Below, in pieces: positions 34,418-47,239 of a stretch of DNA of 64,000 nt. The stretch is from NCBI GenBank assembly GCA_033782935.1, contig JAWQEG010001306.1, forward strand, positions 372,001 to 436,000, in the 5' to 3' direction. The notes under the pieces are model-generated. The model was not told the origin of the DNA and made no database searches. It saw only the letters and a program-made list of their open reading frames with translations. Source of the stretch: Petrolisthes cinctipes (taxonomy: Eukaryota; Arthropoda; Malacostraca; Decapoda; Porcellanidae). A program made the position numbers and the translations under genes. Positions within the stretch are counted from its first letter, which is position 1, and each line of letters opens with the position of its first letter.

Positions 34418-36550
34418 GTGCTAGAATGTTTTCAAAATATAGGCTCAAAACATGCTCAAAATCGATATTTTAGGTGCCCAAAAGTCGATATGTGCCTGCA
34501 TCTTCTGTACACGTTTATATCTCAAATTCAGGCTCAAAACACCCGAAAATTCGATATTTTGGGGTCCCAGAAGGGATCTGTACATGCCTACTCCGTGTTA
34601 GAGTATTTTCAAAATACAGTCCAAAAACATACTGATAATCGATCTTTTAGGTGCCCAAAACTCGATATGTGCATGTATCTTCTGTACCCATTTATATCTC
34701 AAATTCAGGCCCTAAACACCCGAAAATTCGATATTTTTGGGTCCCAGAAGCGATCTGTACATGCCTACTTCGTGTTAGAGTATTTTCAAAATTCAGGCCC
34801 AAAACATGCTGAAATCGATATTTTTGGTGCCCAAAGTCAATATGTGTATGCATCTTCTATACTCGTTTATATCTCAGATTCAGGCTCAAAACACCCGAAA
34901 ACTCGATATTTTGGGGTCCCAGAAGCGATCTGTACATGCCTACTCAGTGCTAGAATGTTTTCAAAATATAGGCTCACAACATGCTCAAAATCGATATTTT
35001 AGGTGCCGAAAAGTCGATTTGTGCATGCATCTTCTGTACTCGTTTATATCTCAAATTCAGGCTCAAAACATCCCGAAAATTCGATATTTTGGGGTCCCAG
35101 AAGCGATCTGTACGTGCCTACTCAGTGCTAGAATATTTTCAAAATATAGGCTCAGAAACATGCTAAAAATCGATATTTTAGGTGCGTAAAGGCGATATCT
35201 CAAATTAAGGCCCAAAACACCCGAAAATTCGATATTTAGAGGTCCCAGAAGCAATCTATACATGCCTACTCAGTGCTAGAATATTTTCAAAATATAGGCT
35301 CAAAACATGATAAAAATCGATATTTTAGGTGCGTAAAGACGATATCTCAAATTCAGGCCCAAAACACCCGAAAATTCGATATTTTGGGGTCCCAGAAGCG
35401 ATCTGAACATGCCTACTCCATGTTAGAGTATTTTTAAAATACAGGCCCAAAACATGCTCAAAATCGATGTTTTAGGTGCCCAAAAGTCGATATGTGCATG
35501 CATCTTCAGTACCCGTTTATATCTCAAATTCAGGCTCAAAACACCCGAAAATTCGATATTTTCGGGTCCCAGAAGCGATCAGTACATTCCTATTCCATGT
35601 TAGAGTATTTTCAAAATACAGGCCCAAAACATGCTGAAAATCGATATTTTAGATGCCCAAAGTCAATATGTGCATGTATCTTCTGTAACCGTTTATATCT
35701 CAAATTCAGGTTCAAAACACCCGAAAATTCGATATTTTGTGGTCCCAGAAGCGATCTGTACATGCCTATTCCGTGTTAGAGTATTTTCAAAATACAGGCC
35801 CAAAACATGCTGAAAATCGATAATTTAGATGCCCAAAGTCAATATGTGCATGTATCTTCTGTACCCGTTTATATCTCAAATTCAGGCTCAAAACACCCGA
35901 AAATTCAATATTTTGGGGTCCCTGAAGCAATCTGTACATGCCTACTCAGTGCTAGAATATTTTCAAAATATAGGCTCAAAACATGCTAAAAATCGATATT
36001 TTAGGTGAGTAAAGGCGATATCTCAAATTAAGTCCCAAAACACCCGAAAATTCGATATTTAGGGGTACCAGAAGCGATCTGTACATGCCTACTCCGCGTT
36101 AGAGTATTTTCAAAATACAGGCCAAAAACATACTGAAAATCGATCTTTTAGGTGCCCAAAAGTCGATATGTGCATGCATCTTCTGTACCCGTTTATATCT
36201 CAAATTCAGGCTCAAAACACTCGAAAATTCAATATTTTGGGGTCCCAGAAGCAATCTGTACATGCCTACTCAGTGCTAGAATATTTTCAAAATATAGGCT
36301 CAAAACATGCTAAAAATCGATATTTTAGGTGCGTAAAGGCGATATCTCAAATTCAGGCCCAAAACATCCGAAAATTCGATATTATGGGGTCCCAGAAGCG
36401 ATCTGTACATTCCTACTCCGTGTTAGAGTATTTACAAAATACAGGCCCAAAACATGCTCAAAATCGATGTTTTAGGTGCTCAAAAGTCGATATGTGCATG
36501 CATCTTCAGTACCCGTTTATATTTTAAATTCAGGCTCAAAACACCCGAAA
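34418..36550. repeat. Irregular satellite segment with clustered single-base indels
   Basis: Monomers here carry three one-base length changes within about 350 bp: GCTGAAATCG (about 34811, one A missing), ACATCCCG (about 35071, one extra base) and CTCAGAAACATG (about 35155, one extra base). Elsewhere such changes are rare outside the fixed subtype differences. Other oddities are TTCCATGTTAGAG and ACATTCCTATTCC. No gene seen. Confidence 0.85.
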
Positions 36551-36906
36551 ATTCAATATTTTGGGGTCCCAGAAGCAATCTGTACATGCCTACTCAGTGC
36601 TAGAATGTCATCAAAATATAGGCTCAAAACATGCTCAAAATCGATATTTTAGGTGCCCAAAAGTCGATATGTCCATGCATCTTCTGTACTCGTTTATATC
36701 TCAAATTCAAGCTCAAAACACCCGAAAATTCGATATTTTGGGATCCAAGAAGCGATCTGTACATGCCTACTCAGTGCCAGAATATTTTCAAAATATAGGC
36801 TAAAAACATGCTAAAAATCGATCTTTTAGGTGCCAAAAAGTCGATATCTCAAATTCAGTCCCAAAACACCCGAAAATTCGATATTATGGGGTCCCAGAAG
36901 CGATCT

Positions 36907-36926
36907 GTACATAGGCGCCACTCCGT
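36907..36926. other. Eight-base replacement creating GGCGCC (site 1 of 2)
   Basis: The usual TGTACATGCCTACTCCG reads TGTACATAGGCGCCACTCCG. AGGC is the reverse complement of the GCCT it replaces, which suggests a tiny templated inversion with added bases. It creates a GGCGCC palindrome seen only here and at about 37745. Confidence 0.9.
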
Positions 36927-37736
36927 GTTAGAGTATTTTCAAAATACAGGCCAAAAACATATTGAAAATCGATCTTTTAGGTGCCCAAAAGTCGATATGT
37001 GCATGCATCTTCTGTACCCGTTTATATCTTAAATTCTGCCCCTAAACACCCGAAAATTCAATATTTTGGGGTCCCAGAAGCAATCTGTACATGCCTACTC
37101 AGTGCTAGAATATTTTAAAAACATAGGCTAAAAACATGCTAAAAATCTATATTTTAGGTGCCAAAAAGTCGATATCTCAAATTAAGGCACAAAACACCCG
37201 AATATTCTATATTTAGGGGTCCCAGAAGCGATCTGTACATGCCTACTCCGTGTTAGAGTATTTTCAAAATACAGGCCAAAAACATACTGAAAATCGATCA
37301 TCTAGGTGCCCAAAAGTCGATATGTGCATCCATTTTTGGTACCCGTTTATATCTCAAATTCTGGCCCTAAACACCCTAAAATTCGATATTTTTGGGTCCC
37401 AAAAGCGATCTGTACATGCCTACTCAGTGCTAGAATGTTATCAAAATATAGGCTCAAAACATGCTCAAAATCGATATTTTAGGTGCCCAAAAGTCGATAT
37501 GTCCATCCATCTTCTGTACTCGTTTATATCTCAAATTCATGCTCAAAACACCCGAAAATTCGATATTTTGGGATCCAAGAAGCGATCTGTACATGCCTAC
37601 TCAGTGCTAGAATATTTTCAAAATATAAGCTAAAAACATGCTAAAAATCGATCTTTTAGGTGCCAAAAAGTCGATATCTCAAATTCTGTCCCAAAACACC
37701 CGAAAATTCGATATTTAGGGGTCCCAGAAGCGATCT

Positions 37737-37756
37737 GTACATAGGCGCCACTCCGT
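37737..37756. other. Eight-base replacement creating GGCGCC (site 2 of 2)
   Basis: The same private change as at 36907-36926, exactly 830 bp downstream, so it was copied with the 830-bp unit. Confidence 0.9.
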
Positions 37757-37800
37757 GTTAGAGTATTTGCAAAATACAGGCCAAAAACATACTGAAAATC

Positions 37801-39599
37801 GATCTTTTAGGTGCCCAAAAGTCGATATGTGCATGCATCTTCTGTACCCGTTTATATCTCAAATTCTGGCCCTAATCACCCGAAAATTCGATATTTTGGG
37901 GTCAAAGAAGCGATCTGTACATGCGTACTCCGTGTTAGAGTATTTTCAAAATTCAGGCCCAAAACATGCTGAAAATCGATATTTTTGGTGCCCAAAGTCA
38001 ATATGTGTATGCATCTTCTATACTCGTTTATATCTCAAATTCACGCTCAAAACACCCGAAAATTCGATATTTTGGGGTCCCAGAAGCGATCTGTACATGC
38101 CTACTCAGTGCTAGAATGTTTTCAAAATATATTCTCAAAACATGCTCAAAATCGATATTTTAGGTGCCCAAAAGTCGATATGTGCATGCATCTTCTGTAC
38201 ACGTTTATATCTCAAATTCAGGCTCAAAACACCCGAAAATTCGATATTTTGGGATCCCAGAAGCGATCTGTACATGCCTACTCAGTGTTAGAATTTTTTC
38301 AAAATATAGACTAAAAACATGCTAAAAATCGATATTTTAGGTGCGGAAAGGCTATATCTCAAATTCAGGCCCAAATCACCCGAAAATTCGATATTTTGGG
38401 GTCCCAGAAGCGATCTGTACATGCCTACTCCGTGTTAGAGTATTTTCAAAATACAGGCCCAAAACATGCTCAAAATCGATGTTTTAGGTGCCAAAAAGTC
38501 GATATGTCCATGCATCTCCAGTACCCGTTTATATCTCAAATGCAGGCTCAAAACACCCGAAAATTCGATATTTTGGGGTCACAGAAGCGATCTGTATATG
38601 CCTACTCCGTGTTAGAGTATTTTCAAAATACATGCCGAAAAACATGCTGAAAATCGATATTTTAGATGCCCAAAGTCAATATGTGCATATATCTTCTGTA
38701 CCCGTTTATATCTCAAATTCAGGCTCAAAACACCCGAAAATTCAATATTTTGGGGTTCCTGAAGCAATCTGTACATGCCTACTCAGTGCTAGAATATTTT
38801 CAAAATATAGGCTGAAAACATGCTAAAAATCGATATTTTAGGTGCCAAGAAGTCGATATCTCAAATTAAGGCCCAAAACACCCGAAAATTCGATATTTAC
38901 GGGTCCCAGAAGCGATCTGTACAAGCCTACTCCGTGTTAGAGTATTTTCAAAATACAGGCAAAAAACAAACTGAAAATCGATCTTTTAGGTGCCCAAAAG
39001 TCGATATGTGCATGCATCTTCTGTATCCGTTTATATCTTAAATTCTAGCCCTAAACACCCGAAAATTCGATATTTTTGGGTCCCAGAGGCGATCTGTACA
39101 TGCCTACTCAGTGCTAGAATGTTTTCAAAATATAGGCTAAAAACATACTGAAAATCGATCTTTTAGGTGCCCAAAAGTCGATATGTGCATGCATCTTCTG
39201 TACCCGTTTATATCTCAAATTTTGGTCCTAAACACCCGAAAATTCAATATTTTGGGGTCCCCGAAGCAATCTGTACATGCCTACTAAAAGCTAGAATATT
39301 TTCAAAATATAGGCTAAAATCATGCTAAAAATCGATATTTTAGGTGCCAAAAGGTCGATATCCCAAATTAAGGCCCAAAACACCCGAAAATTCGATATTT
39401 AGGGGTCCCAGAAGCGATCTGAACATGCATACTCCGTGTTAGAGTATTTTCAAAATACAGGCCAAAAACATGCTCAAAATCGATGTTTTAGGTGCCCAAA
39501 AGTCGATATGTGCATGCATCTTCAGTACCCGTTTATATCTCAAATTCAGGCTCAAAACACCCGAAAATTCGATATTTTGGGGTCCCAGAAGCGATCTGT
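37801..39599. repeat. Satellite monomers without a clear long-range partner block
   Basis: L, L-, S and S' monomers of familiar subtypes. The stretch 37.9-38.2 kb has the TTTTTGGTGCCC / TCTATACTCG L- subtype also seen at 10.7, 13.4, 18.6 and 23.5 kb. One S' tail is GCGGAAAGGC. No gene seen. Confidence 0.87.
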
Positions 39600-40590
39600 A
39601 CATGCCTAATCAGTGCTAGAATATTTTCATAATATAGGCTCAAAACATGCTAAAATTCGATATTTTAGGTGCTCAAAAGTCGATATGTGCATGCATCTTC
39701 TGTACCCGTTTATATCTCAAATTCAGGCTCAAAACACCCGAAAATTCAATATTTTGGGGTCCCAGAAGCAATCTGTACATGCCTACTCAGTGCTAGAATA
39801 TTTTCAAAATATAGGCTAAAAACATGCTAAAAATCGATCTTTTAGGTGCCAAAAAGTCGATATCTCAAATTCAGTCCCAAAACACCCGAAAATTTGATAT
39901 TTAGCGGTCGCAGAAGCGATCTGTACATGCCTACTCCGTGTTAGAGTATTTTCAAAATACAGGCCAAAAACATACTGAAAATCGATCTTTTAGGTGCCCA
40001 ATAGTCGATATGTGCATGTATCTTCTGTACCCGTTTATATCTCAAAGTCTGGCCCTAAACACCCGAAAATTCAATATTTTGGGGTCCCAGAAGCAATCTG
40101 TACATGCCTACTCAGTGCTAGAATATTTTCAAAATATAGGATAAAAACATGCTAAAAATCGATATTTTAGGTGCTAAAAAGTCGATATCTCAAATTAAGG
40201 CCCAAAACACCCGAATATTCGATATTTAGTGGTCCCAGAAGCGATCTGTACATGCCTACTCCGTGTTAGAGTATTTTCAAAATACAGGCCAAAAACATAC
40301 TGAAAATCGATCTTTTAGGTGCCCAAAAGTCGATATGTGCATGCATTTTCTGTACCCGTTTATATCTCAAATTCTGGCCCTAAACACCCTAAAATTCGAT
40401 ATTTTTGGGTCCCAGAAGCGATCTGTACATGCCTACACAGTGCTAGAATGTTATCAAAATATAGGCTCAAAACAAGCTCAAAATCGATATTTTAGGTGCC
40501 CAAAAGTCGATATGTCCATGCATCTTCTGTACTCGTTTATATCTCAAATTCAAGCTCAAAACACCCGAAAATTTGATATTTTGGGATCCA
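39600..40590. repeat. 325-bp dimer (L+S) repeats
   Basis: Equivalent points at 39613, 39938 and 40263 are exactly 325 bp apart, that is 177+148. The same dimer step occurs at 41944/42269 and 49394/49719 inside the large duplication. This L-S pair is the simplest higher-order unit in the window and a likely building block for the larger ones. Confidence 0.88.
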
Positions 40591-43500
40591 AGAAGCGATC
40601 TGTACATGCCTACTTAGTGCTAGAATATTTTCAAAATATAGGCTCAAAACATGCTAAAAATCGATATTTTAGGTGCGTTAAGGCGATATCTCAAATTCAG
40701 GCCCAAAACACCTGAAAATTCGATATTTTGGGGTCAAAGAAGCGATCTGTACATGCCTACTCCGTGTTAGAGTATTTTCAAAATACAGGCCCAAAACATG
40801 CTCAAAATCGATGTTTTAGGTGCCCAAAGTCAATATGTGCATGAATCTTCTGTACCCGTTTATATCTCAAATTCTGGCCCTAAACACCCGAAAATTCGAT
40901 ATTTTGGGGTCCCAGAAGCGATCTGTACATGCCTACTCAGTGCTAGAATGTTTTCAAAATATAGGCTCAAAACATGCTCAAAATCGATATTTTAGGTGCC
41001 TAAAAGTCGATATGTGCATGCATCTTCTGTACTCGTTTATATCTCAAATTCAGGCTCAAAACACCCGAAAATTCGATATTTTGGGGTCCCAGAAGCAATC
41101 TGTACATGCCTACTCAGTGCTAGAATATTTTCAAAATATAGGCTCAAAACATGCTAAAAATCGATATTTTAGTTGCGTAAAGGCGATATCTCAAATTCAG
41201 GCCCAAAACACCCGAAAATTCGATATCATGGGGTCCCAGAAGCGATCTGTACATGCCTACTCCGTGTTAGAGTATTTACAAAATACAGGCCAAAAACATG
41301 CTCAAAATCGATGTTTTAGGTGCCCAAAAGTCGACATGTGCATGCATCTTCAGTACCCGTTTATATCTCAAATTCAGGCTCAAAACACCCGAAAATTCAA
41401 TATTTTATGGTCCCAGAAGCAATCTGTACATGCCTACTCAGTGCTAGAGTATTTTCAAAATTCAGTCCCAAAACATGCTGAAAATCGATATTTTTGATGC
41501 CCAAAGTCAATATGTGTATGCATCTTTTATACTCGTTTATATCTCAAATTCAGGCTCAAAACACCCGAAAATTCGATATTTTTGGGTCCCAGAAGCGATC
41601 TGTACATGCCTAATCAGTGCTACTGAATGTTTTCAAATTATAGGCTCAAAACATGCTCAAATTCGATATTTTAGGTGCCCAAAAGTCGATATGTGCATGC
41701 ATCTTCTGTACCCGTTTATATCTCAAATTCAGGCTCAAAACACCCGAAAATTCAATATTTTGGGGTCCCAGAAGCAATCTGTACATGCCTACTCAGTGCT
41801 AGAATATTTTCAAAATATAGGCTAAAAACATGCTAAAAATCGATCTTTTAGGTGCCAAAAAGTCGATATCTCAAATTCAGTCCCAAAACACCCGAAAATT
41901 TGATATTTAGCGGTCGCAGAAGCGATCTGTACATGCCTACTCCGTGTTAGAGTATTTTCAAAATACAGGCCAAAAACATACTGAAAATCGATCTTTTAGG
42001 TGCCCAAAAGTCGATATGTGCATGCATCTTCTGTACCCGTTTATATCTCAAATTCTGGCCCTAAACACCCGAAAATTCAATATTTTGGGGTCCCAGAAGC
42101 AATCTGTACATGCCTACTCAGTGCTAGAATATTTTCAAAATATAGGCTAAAAACATGCTAAAAATCGATATTTTAGGTGCCAAAAAGTCGATATCTCAAA
42201 TTAAGGCCCAAAACACCCGAATATTCGATATTTAGGGGTCCCAGAAGCGATCTGTACATGCCTACTCCGTGTTAGAGTATTTTCAAAATACAGGACAAAA
42301 ACATACTGAAAATCGATCTTTTAGGTGCCCAAAAATCGATATGTGCATGCATTTTCTGTACCCGTTTATATCTCAAATTCTGGCCCTAAAAACCCTAAAA
42401 TTCGATATTTTTGGGTCCCAGAAGCGATCTGTACATGCCTACTCTGTGCTAGAATGTTATCAAAATATAGGCTCAAAACAAGCTCAAAATCGATATTTTA
42501 GGTGCCCAAAAGTCGATATGTCCATGCATCTTCTGTACTCGTTTATATCTCAAATTCAGGCTCAAAACACCTTAAAATTCGATATTTTGGGGTCCCAGAA
42601 GCTATCTGTACATGCCTACTCCGTGTTAGAGTATTTTCAAAATTCAGTCCCAAAACATGCTGAAAATCGATATTTTTGGTGCCCAAAGTCAATATGTGTA
42701 TGCATCTTTTATACTCGTTTATATCTCAAATTCAGGCTCAAAACACCCGAAAATTCGATATTTTGGGGTCCCAGAAGCGATCTGTACATGCCTAATCAGT
42801 GCTAGAATGTTTTCAAAATATAGGCTCAAAACATGCTCAAAATCGATATTTTAGGTGCCCAAAAGTCGATATGTGCATACATCTTCTGTACCCGTTTATA
42901 TCTCAAATTCAGGCTCAAAACACTCGAAAATTCGGTATTTTGGGGTCCCAGAAGGAATCTGTACATGCCTACTCAGTGCTAGAATATTTTCAAAATATAG
43001 GCTAAAAACATGCTACAAATCGATATTTTAGGTGCCAAAAAGTCGATATCTCAAATTCAGTCCCAAAACACCCGAAAATTCGATATTTTGGGGTCCCAGA
43101 AGCGATCTGTACATGCCTACTCCGTGTTAGAGTATTTTCAAAATACATGCCCAAAACATGCTGAAAGTCGATATTTTAGATGCCCAAAGTCAATATGTGC
43201 ATGTATCTTCTGTACACGTTTATATCTCAAATTCAGGCTTAAAACACCCGAAAATTCAATACTTTCGGGTTCCAGAAGCAATCTGTACATGCCTACTCCG
43301 TGTTAGAGTATTTTCAAAATACAGGCCAAAAACATACTGAAAATCGAACTTTTAGGTGCCCAAAAGTCGATAAGTGCATGCATCTTCTGTACATGTTTAT
43401 ATCTCAAATTCTAGCTCAAAACACCCGAAAATTCGATATTTAGGGGTCCCAGAAGCGATCTGTACATGCCTACTCAGTGCTAGAATATTTTCAAAATATA

Positions 43501-46215
43501 GGCTCAAAACATACTATAAATAGATATTTTAGGTGCGTAAAGGAGATATCTCAAGTTCAGGCCCAAAACACCCGAAAATTCGATGTTTTGAGGTCCCAGA
43601 AGCGATCTGTACATGCCTACTCCGTGTTAGAGTATTTTCAAAATACAGGCCCAAAACATGCTCAAAATCGATGTTTTAGGTGCCGAAAGTCAATAAGTGC
43701 ATGAATCTTCTGTACCCGTTTATATCTCAAATTCGGGCCCTAAACACCCGAAAATTCGATATTTTGGGGTCCCAGAAGCGATCTGTACATGCCTACTCAG
43801 TGCTAGAATGTTTTCAAAATATAGGCTCAAAACATGCTCAAAATCGATATTTTAGGTGCTCAAAAGTCGATATGTGCATGCATCTTCAGTACTCGTTTAT
43901 ATCTCAAATTCAGGCTCAAAACACCCGAAAATTCGATATTTTGGGGTCCCAGAAGCAATCTGTACATGCCTACTCAGTGCTAGAATATTTTCAAAATATA
44001 GGCTAAAAACATGCTAAAAATCGATATTTTAGGTGCGTAAAGGCGATATCTCAAATTCAGGCCCAAAACACCCAAAAATTCGATATTTAGGGGTCCCAGA
44101 AGCGATCTGTACATGCCTACTCCGTGTTAGAGTTTTTTCAAAATACAGGCCAAAAACATACTGAAAATCGATCTTTTAGGTGCCCAAAAGTCGATACGTG
44201 CTGCATCTTCTGTACCCGTTTATATCTCAAATTCTGGCCCTAAACACCCGAAAATTCGATATTTTGGGGTCCCAGAAGCGATCTGTACATGCCTACTCAG
44301 TGCTAGAATGTTTTCAAAATATAGTCTCAAAACTTGCTCAAAATCGATATTTTAGGTGCCCGTAGGTCGATATGTGCATGCATCTTCTGTACTCGTTTAT
44401 ATCTCAAATTCAGGCTCAAAACACCCGAAAATTCGATATTTTGGGGTCCCAGAAGCGATCTGTACATGCCTACTCAGTGCTAGAATATTTTCAAAATATA
44501 GGCTCAAAACATGCTAAAAATCGATATTTTAGGTGCGTAAAGGCGATATCTCAAATTCAGGCCCAAAACGCCCGAAAATTCGATATTATTAGGTCCCAGA
44601 AGCGATCTGTACATGCCTACTCCGTGTTAGAGTATTTATAAAATACAGGCCCAAAACATGCTCAAAATCTTTGTTTTAGGTGCCCAAAAGTCGATACGTG
44701 CATGCATCTTCAGTACCCGTTTATATCTCAAATTCAGGCTCAAAACACCCGAAAATTCAATATTTAGGGGTCCCAGAAGCGATCTGTACATGCCTACTCA
44801 GTGCAAGAATATTTTCAAAATATAGGCTCAAAACATGCTAAAAATCGATATTTTAGGTGCGTAAAGGCGATATCTCAAATTCAGGCCCAAAACACCCGAA
44901 AATTCGATATTTAGGGGTCCCAGAAGCGATCTGTACATGCCTACTCCGTGTTAGAGTATTTTCAAAATACAGGCCCAAAACATGCTGAAAATAGATAGTT
45001 TAGATGCCTAAAGTCAATATGTGCATGTATTTTCTGTACCCGTTTATATCTCAAATTCAGGCTCAAAACACCCGAAAATTCAATATTTTGGGGTCCCAGA
45101 AGCGATCTGTACATGCCTACTCCGTGTTAGAGTATTTTCAAAATATATGCTCAAAACATGCTAAAAATCGATATTTTAGGTGCAAAAAAGTCGATATCTC
45201 AAATTAAGGCCCAAAACACCCAAAAATTCGATATTTAGGGGTCCCAGAAGGGATCTGTACATGCCTACTCCGTGTTAGAGTATTTGCAAATTACAGGCCA
45301 AAAACATACTGAAAATCGATCTTTTAGGTGCCCAAAAGTCGATATGTGCATGCATCTTCTGTACCCGTTTATATCTCAAATTCTGGCCCTAAACACCCGA
45401 AAATTCGATATTTTGGGGTCCCAGAAGCGATCTGTACATGCGTACTCCGTGTTAGAGTATTTTCAAAATTCAGGCCCAAAACATGCTGAAAATCGATATT
45501 TTTGGTGCCCAAAGTCAATATGTGTATGCATCTTCTATACTCGTTTATATCTCAAATTCAGGCTCAAAACACCCGAAAATTCGATATTTTGGGGTCCCAG
45601 AAGCGATCTGTACATGCCTACTCAGTGCTAGAATATTTTCAAAATATAGGCTCAAAACATGCTAAAAATAGATATTTTAGGTGCGGAAAGGCGATATCTC
45701 AAATTAAGGCCCAAAACACCCGAAAATTCGATATTTAGGGGTCCCAGAAGCGATCTGTACATGCCTACTCCGTGTTAGAGTATTTTCAAAATACAGGCAC
45801 AAAACATGCTCAAAATCGATGTTTTAGGTGCCAAAAAGTCGATATGTGCATGCATCTCCAGTACCCGTTTATATCTCAAATTCAGGCTCAAAACACCCGA
45901 AAATTCGACATTTTGGGGTTCCAGAAGTGATCTGTACATGCCTACTCCGTGTTAGAGTATTTTCAAAATACATGCCCAAAACATGCTGAAAATCGATATT
46001 TTAGATGCCCAAAGTCAATATGTGCATGTATCTTCTGTACCCGTTTATATCTCAAATTCAGGCTCAAAACACCCGAAAATTCAATATTTTGGGGTTCCAG
46101 AAGCAATCTGTACATGCCTACTCCGTGTTAGAGTATTTTCAAAATATAGGCCAAAAACATACTGAAAATCGATCTTTTAGGTGCTCAAAAGTCGATATGT
46201 TCATGCATCTTCTGT

Positions 46216-46220
46216 ACTCA
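46216..46220. repeat. 81-bp-deletion monomer junction (5 of 9)
   Basis: TTCTGTAC joined to TCAGTGCTAG. This and the following junctions are preceded by ATGTTCATGC rather than ATGTGCATGC. Confidence 0.94.
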
Positions 46221-46813
46221 GTGCTAGAATATTTTCAAAATATAGGCTCAAAACATGCTAAAAATCGATATTTTAGGTGCCAAAAAGTCGATATCTCAAA
46301 TTAAGGCCCAATACACCCGAAAATTCGATATTTAGGGGTCCCAGAAGCGATCTGTACATGCCTACTCCGAGTTAGAGTATTTTCAAAATACAGGCCAAAA
46401 ACATACTGAAAATCGATCTTTTAGGTGCCCAAAAGTCGATATGTGCATGCATCTTCTGTACCCGTTTATATCTCAAATTCTCGCCCTAAACACCTGAAAA
46501 TTCGATATTTTTGGGTCCCAGAAGCAATCTGTACATGCCTACTCAGTGCTAGAATGTTTTCAAAATATAGGCCAAAAACATATTGAAAATCGATCTTTTA
46601 GGTGCCCAAAAGTCGATATGTGCATGCATCTTCTGTACCCGTTTATATCTCAAATTCTGGTCCTAAACACCCGAAAATTCAATATTTTGGGGTCCCAGAA
46701 GCAATCTGTACATGCCTACTCAATGCTAGAATATTTTCAAAATATAGGCTAAAATCATGCTAAAAATCGATCTTTTAGGTGCTCAAAAGTCGATATGTTC
46801 ATGCATCTTCTGT

Positions 46814-46818
46814 ACTCA
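46814..46818. repeat. 81-bp-deletion monomer junction (6 of 9)
   Basis: Same join; inside the first local 598-bp unit. Confidence 0.94.
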
Positions 46819-47234
46819 GTGCTAGAATATTTTCAAAATATAGGCTCAAAACATGCTAAAAATCGATATTTTAGGTGCCAAAAAGTCGATATCTCAAATT
46901 AAGGCCCAAAACACCCGAAAATTCGATATTTAGGGGTCCCAGAAGCGATCTGTACATGCCTACTCCGAGTTAGAGTATTTTCAAAATACAGGCCAAAAAC
47001 ATACTGAAAATCGATCTTTTAGGTGCCCAAAAGTCGATATGTGCATGCATCTTCTGTACCCGTTTATATCTCAAATTCTGGTCCTAAACACCCGAAAATT
47101 CAATATTTTGGGGTCCCAGAAGCAATCTGTACATGCCTACTCAATGCTAGAATATTTTCAAAATATAGGCTAAAATCATGCTAAAAATCGATCTTTTAGG
47201 TGCTCAAAAGTCGATATGTTCATGCATCTTCTGT

Positions 47235-47239
47235 ACTCA
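47235..47239. repeat. 81-bp-deletion monomer junction (7 of 9)
   Basis: Same join, 421 bp after the previous one. Confidence 0.94.

Larger units (their letters stand above)
36551..37800. repeat. 830-bp local tandem duplication
   Basis: About 36711-36960 matches 37541-37790 at an offset of 830. Shared markers are TATGTCCAT, GGGATCCAAGAAGCG and the eight-base replacement ATAGGCGCCACTCCG. The flanking GAATGTCATC and GAATGTTATC variants are also related. The same TATGTCC and GGATCCAAG haplotype reappears around 40.5 kb. Confidence 0.82.
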
